The notes beneath the pieces are model-generated. The model was not told the origin of the DNA. It worked only from the letters and a program-made list of their open reading frames with translations, and did no database searches. Of a stretch of DNA of 25,723 nt, positions 1-7,849 are shown in pieces; the first letter of the stretch is position 1; every line of letters begins with the position of its first letter. This DNA is from CAZYWA01 sp964650975 [NCBI: uncultured bacterium] (GTDB lineage Bacteria; JADJOY01). The position numbers and the translations under genes are program-made. The stretch lies in assembly GCA_964650975.1 (NCBI GenBank), contig CAZYWA010000040.1, forward strand, positions 1-25,723. Direction: 5' to 3'.

Positions 1-483
1 CGTGGGAATGCCGGCGCGATGGGTGAGCACGTGGCGGAGGGTCACCCATTCCTTGCCGTGCTTCGCGAACTCCGGGATGTAATCGGCGACCGCGTCGTCG
101 AGGTGGATCTCGCCGCGCTCGTCGAGCAGGTGGACGAGCATCGCGGTCACGGCCTTCGAGGCCGAGAACAGGTTGAAGAGCGTCGTGGGCGTGGCGGGAA
201 CCTTGGGATCGCTCTTGCGCGCGCCCGGCCCGTTGCCGCGGGCGTGGCCGATCGCGCGATCGATCACCACTTGTCCCTTGCGCCGCACGCACAGTGCGAT
301 CGCCGGCATGAGGCCGGTCTCGTAGAACGCGACGACCGACTTCCAGATCGCGTCGACCGCCTCGCGCGTGAGCCCGCCGGCCCGCGGCTCGACCTCCGCC
401 GAGCCCTCGAAGCTCGTCACCTCGTCGGCCGGATAGACGCGAACGCGCCGCTCGAGCGGAAAATGGAGCGATGCGAGCAGCAT
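1..483 (-). CDS. Beta-lactamase-family serine hydrolase (class C/esterase type), C-terminus beyond window
   Basis: The first 161 residues are visible; the gene runs off the left edge. The ATG at 483 opens a frame with no stop to base 1. Residues 104-116 contain the SxxK signature (Ser107-Ala-Ser-Lys110, context LFSASKAVTAML), the nucleophile and general base of class C beta-lactamases, DD-peptidases and family VIII esterases. After it come the family-typical stretches HLLDERGEIHLDDAVADYIP and VTLRHVLTHRAGIP. No signal peptide is seen, which favours a cytoplasmic esterase or hydrolase over a secreted beta-lactamase. The YxN and KTG-type motifs would lie outside the window, so activity and substrate cannot be judged. 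It lies downstream of the alpha/beta hydrolase gene on the same strand, with 102 bp between them. Confidence 0.85.
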   Translation of the reverse strand, partial: MLLASLHFPLERRVRVYPADEVTSFEGSAEVEPRAGGLTREAVDAIWKSVVAFYETGLMPAIALCVRRKGQVVIDRAIGHARGNGPGARKSDPKVPATPTTLFNLFSASKAVTAMLVHLLDERGEIHLDDAVADYIPEFAKHGKEWVTLRHVLTHRAGIPT

Positions 484-533
484 GGCCGGGGGAGTCTACG
501 CGCCCCGAGATGGGTGTCTATGGCCAGGGCGAG

Positions 534-581
534 CGTTCGACCGAGAACACTCGAACGGTTCCGCCGCAGCCCGCGCGGAAC
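534..581. other. Two adjacent short inverted repeats between hydrolase genes
   Basis: CGTTCGA (534-540) pairs with TCGAACG (551-557), and directly next to it GTTCCGC (558-564) pairs with GCGGAAC (575-581). Both are perfect 7-bp arms with 10-nt loops, placed just after the stop of the alpha/beta hydrolase gene on the minus strand. No T-tract follows, so this is a possible Rho-independent-like pause or 3' stabilising structure, not a confident terminator. Confidence 0.35.
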
Positions 582-585
582 ACCC

Positions 586-1662
586 TCAGGCGAAGATTCC
601 GCGCTCGCGTAGCATGCGCCCGGCGGCGCGGAAGCCGGCTGCGCGGCCGAGCTGGAGCAGGTGGCCGCCCTCGAAGATCTCGAGTGGCGCGCTCAGGTGC
701 TCGGCGAGGCGGCGGGCGTGAGCGATCGGAGTGATGCGGTCGGCGACGCCCGCGATCACCAGACGCGCCGCCGGATCCACGAGACACGGCCGCGAGAGCG
801 GGCTCACCACATGGAACACCGATTCGAGCAGCTCGTGCTGCAGCGTGCGCTCGGCGGGCGAGCCGTTGAAGCGGCCGCGCTCGCGGGCGAAGTCGGCGAG
901 CGACGCGAGCGGGATGACCGGCACGACGAACGCCAGCTCGCGCTCGACGCTCGCGAAGAGCGCCGAGGTGTAGCCGCCCAGGCTCATGCCCATGACGCCC
1001 ACCTGCTCGGCCCCGCGCTCGCGCAATCGCCGCACCAGCACGCGCAGATCCCAGACGGCCTGGCGAAAGCCCTCGATGGTGATGCGCGGATCGCTGTCGG
1101 GAAACGCCACGCGGGACGGCGCTCGGGGAGAGCGGCGCATGCCGTGGAAGGGCAGCACCGTGAGCGCCACGTCGAGGCCATTTCGCGCCAGCCAGCGGAT
1201 CGGCCAGAGCCGCTGCTCGACCGGAAGGACGCCACCGCCGTAGCCGTGGATCAGCACCACCGCCGCGCGAGCCACCCGGCGATGCGCGAAGAGCCGCGCG
1301 TGCGCGGTGCGATTCCGGGGCGGCTCGAGATAGCGCTCGCCGACGTCGGCCGAGAACGGCCGGTAGCCGCTCTCCCACGCGAGATCCACCATCTCTCGCG
1401 AGCGGCCCGACGCGCGCACGCGGCTGGTCGCGGGAGACAGCGTCTCGGGCGGCGCGAAGAACGAATCCGGCGACGCGATGAATCCGGGATCGCCGTAGAT
1501 CGCGAGCAGCCGGCGCAGCCCGTCGATCCGCCGCTCGGCGTTGAACGACTCCGCCGCCGATCGCCCGCCGCGTTTCAGGATCGCGTCGGCGACGAACCCA
1601 TCGAGCGCCGACGCGATCGAGCCGCGAATGCGGGTGCGCGGCCTCGCGGCGGCGGTGCTCAT
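586..1662 (-). CDS. Alpha/beta-hydrolase (dienelactone-hydrolase/prolyl-oligopeptidase-like fold)
   Basis: 358 aa. The ATG at 1662 overlaps the upstream stop as ATGA, which fixes the start. The core shows the oxyanion-hole segment VVLIHGYGGG (about 136-144), the nucleophile elbow GMSLGG with Ser227, a likely acid Asp308 (GVADRIT) and the catalytic His334 (EGGHLLQL), so the triad is complete. The first 110 residues are an extra N-terminal region, helical at first, before the fold begins. There is no signal peptide, so it is probably cytoplasmic. Substrate cannot be read from sequence; a carboxylester or lipid-type substrate is plausible. It is last in a packed minus-strand set with a lipoprotein and an exported protein. 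Confidence 0.85.
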   Translation of the reverse strand: MSTAAARPRTRIRGSIASALDGFVADAILKRGGRSAAESFNAERRIDGLRRLLAIYGDPGFIASPDSFFAPPETLSPATSRVRASGRSREMVDLAWESGYRPFSADVGERYLEPPRNRTAHARLFAHRRVARAAVVLIHGYGGGVLPVEQRLWPIRWLARNGLDVALTVLPFHGMRRSPRAPSRVAFPDSDPRITIEGFRQAVWDLRVLVRRLRERGAEQVGVMGMSLGGYTSALFASVERELAFVVPVIPLASLADFARERGRFNGSPAERTLQHELLESVFHVVSPLSRPCLVDPAARLVIAGVADRITPIAHARRLAEHLSAPLEIFEGGHLLQLGRAAGFRAAGRMLRERGIFA

Positions 1663-2252
1663 TTCGCCGGGCCGGGCAGCTTTCCGGGCTTCACGCGCTG
1701 GAACTTGGGCGCGAGCTTCACCCACAGATCGTCGGGCTTGGCCTTCGCGATCATCTCCAAGATCTTGGGCGGCTCGTCGGTGATCCGCACGAAGTCCGGC
1801 CCCGTGGTGCCGGCGAGCGTGCCCGCCTCGATCGCCTTCTTCGCCACCTCGTCGTCCATGTACCAGAGCTCGAGCGTGCCGCTCTTGGTGATCCCGTATT
1901 TCACGAAGATGTAGTCGGCGCCCAGCTCGAACTTGTCGGAGAACCCGCTGGCCATGCGCTTTTCGCGCAGGTTGAGGTAGTGGACGCCGCCCACGTCGGC
2001 GGGTGCGGCGTCGTAGTGGAGCGTCATCACACCGTCCGAGTTGCTGGCGAAGAGCAGCAGGTCGGCGCCTCCCTCGTGCGCGGCGATCTCGAGGTAACCG
2101 GTGTCGCCGTCGTCCATGCGCGCCGACCAGAGTCCCAGCGCTCGCGGGTCGAGCTTGGCGGGCGTGCCGATGGGCTTCGCCGAGCGCGGCGGCTCGCAAG
2201 CGAGTCCCAGGAGCAGGGCGAGAAGCCCGGCGACGGCGAGCGGTTTGCGCAT
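1659..2252 (-). CDS. Predicted lipoprotein of unknown function
   Basis: 197 aa from the ATG at 2252. An in-frame GTG at 2264 would add VKRI and overlap the preceding stop as GTGA, so the true start may be 2264. The N-terminus is basic, then hydrophobic, ending in LLLGLAC, a good lipobox with Cys19, so it should be lipidated and membrane anchored. The mature part is soluble and rich in short beta-like stretches and aromatic positions (LGLWSARMDDGDTGYLEI, ELGADYIFVKYGITKSGTLELWYMDDE). I recognise no family. It overlaps the hydrolase start by 4 bp and follows the exported 464-aa protein almost without a gap, so all three are probably one transcript and may work at the envelope. Confidence 0.75.
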   Translation of the reverse strand: MRKPLAVAGLLALLLGLACEPPRSAKPIGTPAKLDPRALGLWSARMDDGDTGYLEIAAHEGGADLLLFASNSDGVMTLHYDAAPADVGGVHYLNLREKRMASGFSDKFELGADYIFVKYGITKSGTLELWYMDDEVAKKAIEAGTLAGTTGPDFVRITDEPPKILEMIAKAKPDDLWVKLAPKFQRVKPGKLPGPAK

Positions 2253-2260
2253 GATCCGTT

Positions 2261-3655
2261 TCACGAGCGCGTCAGCGCGTGCACCACGGTGGTGAGCGGG
2301 CGCTCGATCATGTCGATCCACGGTTTCTCGGCGCCCGGCTGCCAGTGCGGCGGGAACATGTAGAAGAGGCGCATGTGGTACGTGCCCTTTTCCAGCGGAA
2401 AAAGGTCGAACTTGTACGCGACCTCGCCGAGCGAGCCGGGCGTGGATTCGGGCGGATCGGCGGTGCTCGCGTCGTCGGTGTAGGTGAGATGCGTCACCGG
2501 AACCAGTGGCGGCGGCATCTCGACCCACCACAGGAACGTGCCCGGCTCGCCGGTCACGAGGTGCCAGTCCGGATGCTGCTCGTCGAGGTTGCGCTCGTCG
2601 GCTGTAGTGGCGCCGTCGATCGTGTGCCACGTGCTCGCCGCGCCGGGGGCGTCGCCGGGACGGGGGCGGTAATAGCGCATGCCTTTCGCGGCATCGTTCC
2701 AGTCCATCGAGAGCTTGAACCACGCCTCACGGGCGATGCTCGGGAAATGGATCGTCTGGTCGACCTCGACCGGTGCCAGATGAAAGTCGGGGAAGTACAT
2801 CGCGTCCACGAGCAAGGTGGGCGCGACCTCGATGCCCGCGAAGGTGAGCCGGTTCCGTTCCTGGCGAATCACGCGGATCGGGCCCTCGAGGTACGCGGTG
2901 ACCTCGTCGTCCCACTCGTCCTCGTCGAAGCTCACCGAGAACCAGAGCAGCGTCTTCACGTAGGTGCGGAGCTTCAGCCGATCGAGGAAATTCACGCCGG
3001 TGCCGCCGGCGCTCTTCGGTACCGAGAGGCTCGAGAAGTAGACGCGATCGTGACCGGGGGTGTAGCCGAGCGCGTAGCTGCGCGCCTCCACGCGGTCCGT
3101 GGCGCGGTCGTAGTGGACGTAGCGCACGTCGCTCCTGGGCGGCGTGCCCGGGAACGCGAAGAGGTACGCCCAGCCGGTGCCGCCGTCGACCGGATCGCGC
3201 ACCTCGATCTCCGCGCCGCGCTCGGCGGCCGCCGGCCACGGCTCGCTCGCGGCGAGACGCCGGCCGCTGTCGCCGGCCAGGAACACCAGCTCGTCGGGAT
3301 CGCCGAGAACACCCTTCGCTTCCGAAGGGTTCGCTTCCTTTCCGTTCGCGTACACGTAACCCGAGCCGTCGGCGGTTTTCTCGTCGATCTGGAAAGGGAT
3401 CGGCGCCAGCGCGCCCGTGTCATTCACCGCGAAGGCACCGAGGCGATCGAGCCGCTGGCCGCCGAGGCCCGCGAGATCGGCGCCGCGCACGATCACGGCG
3501 TCGGGAGCGCGATGAAGCGTCTTCGCGGCCGGTGTCGCGGCCACCGCCGCGGGCTCCTCCGCGAAGCCGGGCCGCGCCACCGCGTGCAGCACCCATGCTG
3601 CGCAGAGGATCACCGCCAGCGAACGCACCGGAGTCGCGTGCCAACTCATGCGCAT
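2261..3655 (-). CDS. Exported protein of unknown function
   Basis: 464 aa from the ATG at 3655, chosen because AGAGG lies 6 nt upstream; a second ATG at 3649 is possible. Residues 10-32 form a Sec signal peptide (hydrophobic VRSLAVILCAAWVLHAVA, likely cleavage near GFA|EE). The mature protein is rich in aromatic and acidic residues and looks beta-rich: VPIQID-like N-terminus (APIPFQIDEKTADGSG), GDPDELVFLAGDSGRR, many Tyr/Trp in the C-terminal half. No membrane segment follows the signal, so it is periplasmic or outer-surface. I do not recognise a catalytic motif. It heads a three-gene set with a lipoprotein and an alpha/beta hydrolase, with minimal gaps. Confidence 0.8.
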   Translation of the reverse strand: MRMSWHATPVRSLAVILCAAWVLHAVARPGFAEEPAAVAATPAAKTLHRAPDAVIVRGADLAGLGGQRLDRLGAFAVNDTGALAPIPFQIDEKTADGSGYVYANGKEANPSEAKGVLGDPDELVFLAGDSGRRLAASEPWPAAAERGAEIEVRDPVDGGTGWAYLFAFPGTPPRSDVRYVHYDRATDRVEARSYALGYTPGHDRVYFSSLSVPKSAGGTGVNFLDRLKLRTYVKTLLWFSVSFDEDEWDDEVTAYLEGPIRVIRQERNRLTFAGIEVAPTLLVDAMYFPDFHLAPVEVDQTIHFPSIAREAWFKLSMDWNDAAKGMRYYRPRPGDAPGAASTWHTIDGATTADERNLDEQHPDWHLVTGEPGTFLWWVEMPPPLVPVTHLTYTDDASTADPPESTPGSLGEVAYKFDLFPLEKGTYHMRLFYMFPPHWQPGAEKPWIDMIERPLTTVVHALTRS

Positions 3656-3711
3656 CGGTGACCTCTGCCCCATTGTCTCCGGTTCGAAGAGTCCCGACAC
3701 AGGTATCAGAT

Positions 3712-3725
3712 CCGCGGCGCCGCGG
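3712..3725. other. Perfect 14-bp GC palindrome upstream of exported-protein gene
   Basis: CCGCGGCGCCGCGG is a perfect palindrome 57 bp upstream of the 3655 start, in the 147-bp gap after the LysR-type gene. It could be an operator or a chance product of high GC; nothing else in the gap is recognisable. Confidence 0.25.
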
Positions 3726-3802
3726 GAACTCTTGCCGCCGCGACACTGTCTCGGTCCGCGCGGCCGCCAGGGTTCAGGGAACGTGAGTTTCGGGCACTTC
3801 GC

Positions 3803-4705
3803 TCACACGAAGAGCCGCGCCTTGGCGGCTTCGCGGATCGCGATCACGGCGGGATGGCGGATCTTGCGCTCGATCGAGATCGCGTAGAAGCGCTGGCGGA
3901 GCTCGTCGATCTCGGAGATGCACTTCACCTGGAAGCGCCGCTCGATGTCCTTCCGCACCACGCTGGGCATCGCGAAGACACCGAGGCCGGCTTCGCCGAA
4001 CGTGCGCGCGAGCGCGGTGTCGTCGAGCTCGGCGACGATCTTGGGGCGGATGCCGTGGGAGTCGAACCACGCGTCGAGCCCCCGACGGAGCATCGAATTG
4101 CCGCGCGGCAGCAAGAACGGCGCGCCGTCGAGGGAGCGGGGAAAGCGCCGCTTGAGCGACGTCGCGAGGCTCGCGGTGGCGAAGAGCACCGTGCCGCACT
4201 CGCCGATCAAGTGGCTGAACGCGCGCACCGCGGTGCCCGGGCCGGCGGGAGCGTCGGCGAGCAGCAGGTCGATCGCGTGGGTCGCCAGCTCGCCCATGAA
4301 GGCCTCCGTCGAGCGATCCTCGCGGCACACCAGGCGGATGTCGGGATCGAACTGGAACACCGGCTCGAGGATCCGTCGTACCAGGTCCTTGGGCAGCACG
4401 TTCGAGATCGCCACCACCAGCCGCGCCGGGCGGCCGCTCGAGCGGCCCTTCACCGTGCCCAGGAACTCCCGGCCCAGGGTGAAGATCTCGTCGGCGTAGC
4501 GGAACGCCACGCGGCCGGCTTCGGTGAGCACCAGGTTTCGTCCCTGCCGCACCAGGAGCTTCTCGCCGAGGCTCTGCTCGAGCTTGTGGATCTGCCCGCT
4601 GATCGTGGGATGTGCGAGCCGTAGCTCCTTCCCGGCCGCGACCACGCTTCCTTCCTTGGCCACGACCCAGAAGTAGAGAAGGTGGTGATAGTTGAGCCAT
4701 TCCAT
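3803..4705 (-). CDS. nhaR: LysR-type transcriptional regulator, NhaR-like
   Basis: 300 aa, the usual LTTR length. The N-terminal winged helix-turn-helix (about 1-60) has the NhaR-type start WLNYHHLLYFWVVAKEGSVVAAG and then TISGQIHKLEQSLGEKLLVRQGRNLVLTEAG; a long linker helix (RYADEIFTLGREFLGTV) and a periplasmic-binding-fold effector domain (about 90-295) follow. In enterobacteria NhaR responds to Na+/pH and activates nhaA or adhesin genes. No antiporter is present here; the divergent neighbour is a PKD lipoprotein. A dyad with LysR-box spacing lies 11 bp upstream of the start, which suggests autoregulation and control of the divergent gene. Family assignment is firm; the NhaR subgroup rests on N-terminal resemblance. 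Confidence 0.85.
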   Translation of the reverse strand: MEWLNYHHLLYFWVVAKEGSVVAAGKELRLAHPTISGQIHKLEQSLGEKLLVRQGRNLVLTEAGRVAFRYADEIFTLGREFLGTVKGRSSGRPARLVVAISNVLPKDLVRRILEPVFQFDPDIRLVCREDRSTEAFMGELATHAIDLLLADAPAGPGTAVRAFSHLIGECGTVLFATASLATSLKRRFPRSLDGAPFLLPRGNSMLRRGLDAWFDSHGIRPKIVAELDDTALARTFGEAGLGVFAMPSVVRKDIERRFQVKCISEIDELRQRFYAISIERKIRHPAVIAIREAAKARLFV

Positions 4706-4715
4706 GCCCTCATCT

Positions 4716-4736
4716 TATGTCGGTTTTCTCGACATA
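4716..4736. promoter_or_regulatory. LysR-type operator candidate (T-N11-A dyad)
   Basis: TATGTCG, 7 nt, CGACATA: perfect 7-bp arms that include T4720-N11-A4732, the classical LTTR box. It is AT-richer than its surroundings and sits between the divergent nhaR-like gene and the PKD lipoprotein gene, so it could control both. Confidence 0.65.
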
Positions 4737-4848
4737 TCACGCTGAAACTTTCTCATGGTCGAATCAGGGCTCATCCGTTAGATCCTTCGCCTCGGCGGCG
4801 CGCCCCAGCGCGTCGCGCGTTGAAACATCCCAAAAGGAGGGGGTTTTC

Positions 4849-6870
4849 ATGTTGAAACAGCGGATGGATGGGCGAGCCATGCTCGCATGGACCTTGGCAC
4901 TGGCACTCGCGGCCGCGTGCGGCGGAACCGACGGGGGCGGACGCAATCAGCCGCCCGTGGCACAGGCCGGCGTCGATCAGAGCGTCGCCACCGGCGCCAG
5001 CGTCGCGCTCGACGGCAGCGCCAGCAACGATCCCGACGGGGACACGATCACGTACCAGTGGACGCTCTCGGCGATGCCCGCCGGCAGCACCGCGCGCCTC
5101 TCCGATCCGGCGGCGCCGCGGCCCACGTTCACCAGCGATCGCGACGGCGTCTACCAGGCCGATCTCGTGGTGCACGACGGCCGCATGGATAGCGCCATGG
5201 ATTCGGTCACGATCACCGCGGCCCGGCCGAACGCGCGCCCGCAGGCAGCCGCGGGCGCCGATCGCACGGTGCAGCTCGGCAGCGTCGTGTCGCTCGACGC
5301 GAGCAGCTCGAGCGATCCCGACGGGGACAAGCTCACGGTGGTGTGGTCGTTCGCCGAAAAGCCCGCGGGCAGCAAGGCGGGCATCAAGGACTCCGCCGCG
5401 GTACGGACGCTCTTCGTGGCGGACACCGTGGGCGAGTTCCGCGTGTCGCTGATCGTGAGCGACGGCCGGCTCACCAGCGACGCCGACACGGCAGTGATCA
5501 CCGTGGTCGACAACAACACGCCTCCCCGCGCCAACGCCGGACCGGATCAGTCGGTGAGCCTCGGCACCGTGGTGCAGCTCGACGGCGGCGCCAGCGTCGA
5601 CGACGACGGCGATCCACTCACCTACCGCTGGTCGTTCGTCTCGAAGCCCGCGGGCAGCAACGCCGGCATCAAGGACCCGGCCAGTGCGCACACGCTCTTC
5701 GTGGCGGATACCGAAGGTCAGTTCGTGGTGCAGCTCATCGTCGACGACGGCCGTGACGCGAGCGCTCCAGACGTGCTGGTGGTGACCACCACGAAGCACA
5801 ACGCCGCTCCGGTCGCGAAGGCCGGCGACGATCAGGACGTGGAAGTGGGCGCGACGGTGGTGCTCGACGGAGGCGCCAGCACCGACGCCGACCACGACGT
5901 GCTCGGCTACGCATGGACGCTGGTGTCTCGTCCCGACGGAAGCGCGGCGGAGATCGGCCAGCAGGACGCGGCGCAAGCGTCGTTCGTGGCCGACGTGGAG
6001 GGCCAGTACACGGTGCGCCTGGTGGTGAACGACGGCCAGGCGCAAAGCGCGCCCGACACCATGATCGTGACCGCCGGCGGCGATGGTGGCGGCACCGGCG
6101 GCTGCTCGAACGCGCAAGGGGCCGAGCTCTGCGACTCGCTCAACGGCTCGACCGAGGGCAGCGAGAACGGCGGCGACTTCGTGCACGGCGGCTGGACGCC
6201 GGGGTGGAACATCCGCTGGGACTTGGGCCACAGCCTGAGCCAGGGAGCCTTCTCGGCGGATCTCGACAACTTCGACCCGTCCGAAAACAGCCCGCAGCAC
6301 CAGTACGACAAGCAGCAGATCCTCAGCATGTACGAGGACTCCTCCGGCGACGAGCACAAGATGGGTGACACGAGAACCTCCGGCTGGGCCACGAGGACCG
6401 GCGCGGGCTACAACGGACTCTTCAAGTTCTGGTGCGCCACCAACGGCTTCGACGACCGCACCGAATCCCGCATCTCGCCGCCGGGCGGCCGCGTCGATCC
6501 GCACGTCACGCACACCGTGCGAGTCGAGTGGAACGGGGGCAACTGCGACGTCTTCCTCGACGGTGATCACCTCAACGGCCAGGGCGGCCACAGCGGCCGC
6601 TTTGCCCTGCGCTACGTGTTCGTCGGCTCCGACAACAGCGGCGGCGCCTACGGACCGCAAGCGGACGTCATCTACAAGAACGTGAAAGTGTGGGGCTCGA
6701 CCGGCGGCGGCCGGATGGTGGCCGCGAACCTGAACGTGCTCGACGGAAAGCCGGTGGTCACCGATTTCGCCACGCCGAAGGTAGGGGGTGGTCTTCTCGA
6801 CTGGCTGCGCGCGCGTACCACACCCCTCGCCGCAACACTCCGCTCGATGCCCGTGCTCGCCGTCCGCTGA
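4849..6870 (+). CDS. PKD-repeat surface lipoprotein with lectin/glucanase-like C-terminal domain
   Basis: 673 aa from the ATG at 4849, preceded by AAAAGGAGGGGG (a strong ribosome site); the frame stays open upstream to an ATG at 4717, but that lacks a signal sequence. A signal peptide ends LALAAAC, with Cys24 as likely lipidated residue. Four tandem PKD/REJ-like repeats of about 95 aa start near residues 33, 127, 223 and 318, each with a P-x-A-x-A-G-x-D-Q-like opening, a D-G-S/A-x-S-x-D-x-D-x-D core and an ending like Q-L-I-V-x-D-G. A concanavalin-A-like beta-sandwich probably follows (about 419-618, from GAELCDSLNG to VIYKNVKVW), with two Cys near its start. PKD repeats act as extracellular spacers or adhesion modules; the C-terminal domain may bind or cut a glycan. 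The last 55 residues are unassigned. Confidence 0.85.
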   Translation: MLKQRMDGRAMLAWTLALALAAACGGTDGGGRNQPPVAQAGVDQSVATGASVALDGSASNDPDGDTITYQWTLSAMPAGSTARLSDPAAPRPTFTSDRDGVYQADLVVHDGRMDSAMDSVTITAARPNARPQAAAGADRTVQLGSVVSLDASSSSDPDGDKLTVVWSFAEKPAGSKAGIKDSAAVRTLFVADTVGEFRVSLIVSDGRLTSDADTAVITVVDNNTPPRANAGPDQSVSLGTVVQLDGGASVDDDGDPLTYRWSFVSKPAGSNAGIKDPASAHTLFVADTEGQFVVQLIVDDGRDASAPDVLVVTTTKHNAAPVAKAGDDQDVEVGATVVLDGGASTDADHDVLGYAWTLVSRPDGSAAEIGQQDAAQASFVADVEGQYTVRLVVNDGQAQSAPDTMIVTAGGDGGGTGGCSNAQGAELCDSLNGSTEGSENGGDFVHGGWTPGWNIRWDLGHSLSQGAFSADLDNFDPSENSPQHQYDKQQILSMYEDSSGDEHKMGDTRTSGWATRTGAGYNGLFKFWCATNGFDDRTESRISPPGGRVDPHVTHTVRVEWNGGNCDVFLDGDHLNGQGGHSGRFALRYVFVGSDNSGGAYGPQADVIYKNVKVWGSTGGGRMVAANLNVLDGKPVVTDFATPKVGGGLLDWLRARTTPLAATLRSMPVLAVR

Positions 6871-6890
6871 TTCCAGCGATCGATGACCGA

Positions 6891-6930
6891 GCCGCCGTCA
6901 CCCAACCGGGTGGCGGCGGCTTCTTCGTTG
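6891..6930 (+). terminator. Rho-independent terminator of PKD lipoprotein gene
   Basis: A 13-bp stem (6891-6903 with 6908-6920, one wobble-type mismatch) closes a 4-nt loop AACC and is followed by TTCTTCGTTGTTC. It lies 20 bp after the stop codon. Confidence 0.85.
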
Positions 6931-6956
6931 TTCGGTCCGCGGACTCCATGAGGCTG

Positions 6957-6986
6957 TTGACTGGGCCCCCAGCCCGGTGGCACAGT
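6957..6986 (+). promoter_or_regulatory. Sigma-70-like promoter candidate for fadR-like gene
   Basis: TTGACT (6957-6962) is separated by 18 nt from CACAGT (6981-6986). The -35 matches 5 of 6 consensus bases, the -10 is weak. The palindrome at 6983-6999 overlaps the -10 and the likely start of transcription, as expected for autorepression. Confidence 0.4.
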
Positions 6987-6999
6987 GGCTGAGCCACTG
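6983..6999. promoter_or_regulatory. GntR/FadR-type operator candidate
   Basis: CAGTGGCTGAGCCACTG is a perfect 7-3-7 inverted repeat. Its core TGGC-TGA-GCCA fits the TGGY-N3-RCCA half-site layout known for the FadR/PdhR branch of GntR regulators. An extra GGTGGC half-site lies just upstream (6976-6981). Confidence 0.55.
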
Positions 7000-7048
7000 G
7001 GCAAGTGAGCCGTGCGCGTTGTCCGGACGCGCCATCGAGGTGGACGAC

Positions 7049-7849
7049 ATGCGGAGCGTCGAGCGCGAGAACGGCGAATCGGGGAGTGAGGTGCCGCGGC
7101 TGGATCGGTTGCGGCGGCCGAGCCTGATCGATCTGATCGTGCTCCGGATCCAGGAGGAGTTCCTCGGCGATCGCGGCCGGCCGGGGACGGCGTTGCCTCC
7201 CGAGCGCGAGCTGGCGGAGCGGTTCGGCGTGAACCGCACCAGCGTCCGGCACGCGCTGCTCAAGCTCGAGGGCTTGGGCCTCATCGACACGTTGCACGGG
7301 ATCGGCTCGCTGATCGCGGATTACACGGAGCGGGGCGGTGCCGAGCTGCTCAAGCTGCTGTTGGTGCGGAAGGACGGGATCGATCTCGGTTTGCTGGAGG
7401 ATCTGCTCGAGGTTCGCGCGGCGGTGGGCGGCGAGATCGCGCGGCTCGCGGCCAAGCGGGCGAAGTGCCAAGACATCGAGCTGCTGAGGCGCTCGCTCAC
7501 GGCGATCGAGGCCGAGCTCGGCGACCCGGCCGCGGTGCAGCTCGAGGAGAACACCTTCGTGCGCGCGGTGACGCGAGCCACGGGGAATCGCGCGTTCCTG
7601 TTCCTCGCGAACTCGCTCTCGGGCGCCTATCGCGAGAATCTCGGGATCTTTCAGGGCGCGTTCGCGGACACGCGCGCCGTGCGCGACGAGCTACGCGCCG
7701 TGCTGCGGGCGATCGAGAAGAAGGACGCGCACGGAGCGGACGAGGCGTTCCGCGGTTACCTGGAATCGAGCGGGCGTCGAATGGTGGAGTTGTTTGGCGA
7801 GGCGGCGAAGCCGAAGAGGAAGGTCGCCCCCGTGGGAGGAAAGCGATGA
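7049..7849 (+). CDS. FadR-like GntR-family transcriptional regulator
   Basis: 266 aa from the ATG at 7049 (GAGG 8 nt upstream). The frame is open back to a GTG at 6977, but that start would place the operator palindrome inside the gene. An N-terminal winged HTH of GntR type covers about 24-90 (LPPERELAERFGVNRTSVRHALLKLEGLGLI, then HGIGSLI as wing). The C-terminal all-helical domain lacks the Asp/His metal ligands of FCD domains and has the order A-T-G-N...G-A-Y-R-E-N seen in acyl-CoA-binding FadR. The likely effector is therefore a fatty acyl-CoA. It overlaps the next gene by ATGA and leads an operon with a GMC oxidoreductase, which fits control of lipid or fatty-alcohol oxidation. Confidence 0.8.
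   Translation: MRSVERENGESGSEVPRLDRLRRPSLIDLIVLRIQEEFLGDRGRPGTALPPERELAERFGVNRTSVRHALLKLEGLGLIDTLHGIGSLIADYTERGGAELLKLLLVRKDGIDLGLLEDLLEVRAAVGGEIARLAAKRAKCQDIELLRRSLTAIEAELGDPAAVQLEENTFVRAVTRATGNRAFLFLANSLSGAYRENLGIFQGAFADTRAVRDELRAVLRAIEKKDAHGADEAFRGYLESSGRRMVELFGEAAKPKRKVAPVGGKR

Noticed and set aside
2252-2264. GTG at 2264 as the firm start of the lipoprotein gene
   Set aside because: GTGA overlap favours it, but no ribosome site is seen and the ATG at 2252 gives an equally good signal peptide, so it is kept only as an alternative.
4717-4848. Upstream in-frame ATG at 4717 as start of the PKD lipoprotein
   Set aside because: It would overlap the LysR operator, lacks a ribosome site, and would put 44 residues before the signal peptide.
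5000-6080. Direct DNA repeats that could suggest a repeat array or CRISPR
   Set aside because: They are explained by the four PKD domains of one protein; spacing is about 285 bp and sequence identity is moderate. No CRISPR array is visible anywhere.
4771-6660. 629-codon minus-strand open frame antisense to the PKD lipoprotein
   Set aside because: Repetitive Val/Ala/His/Arg composition follows from the PKD repeats on the other strand; no start signal, no family pattern.
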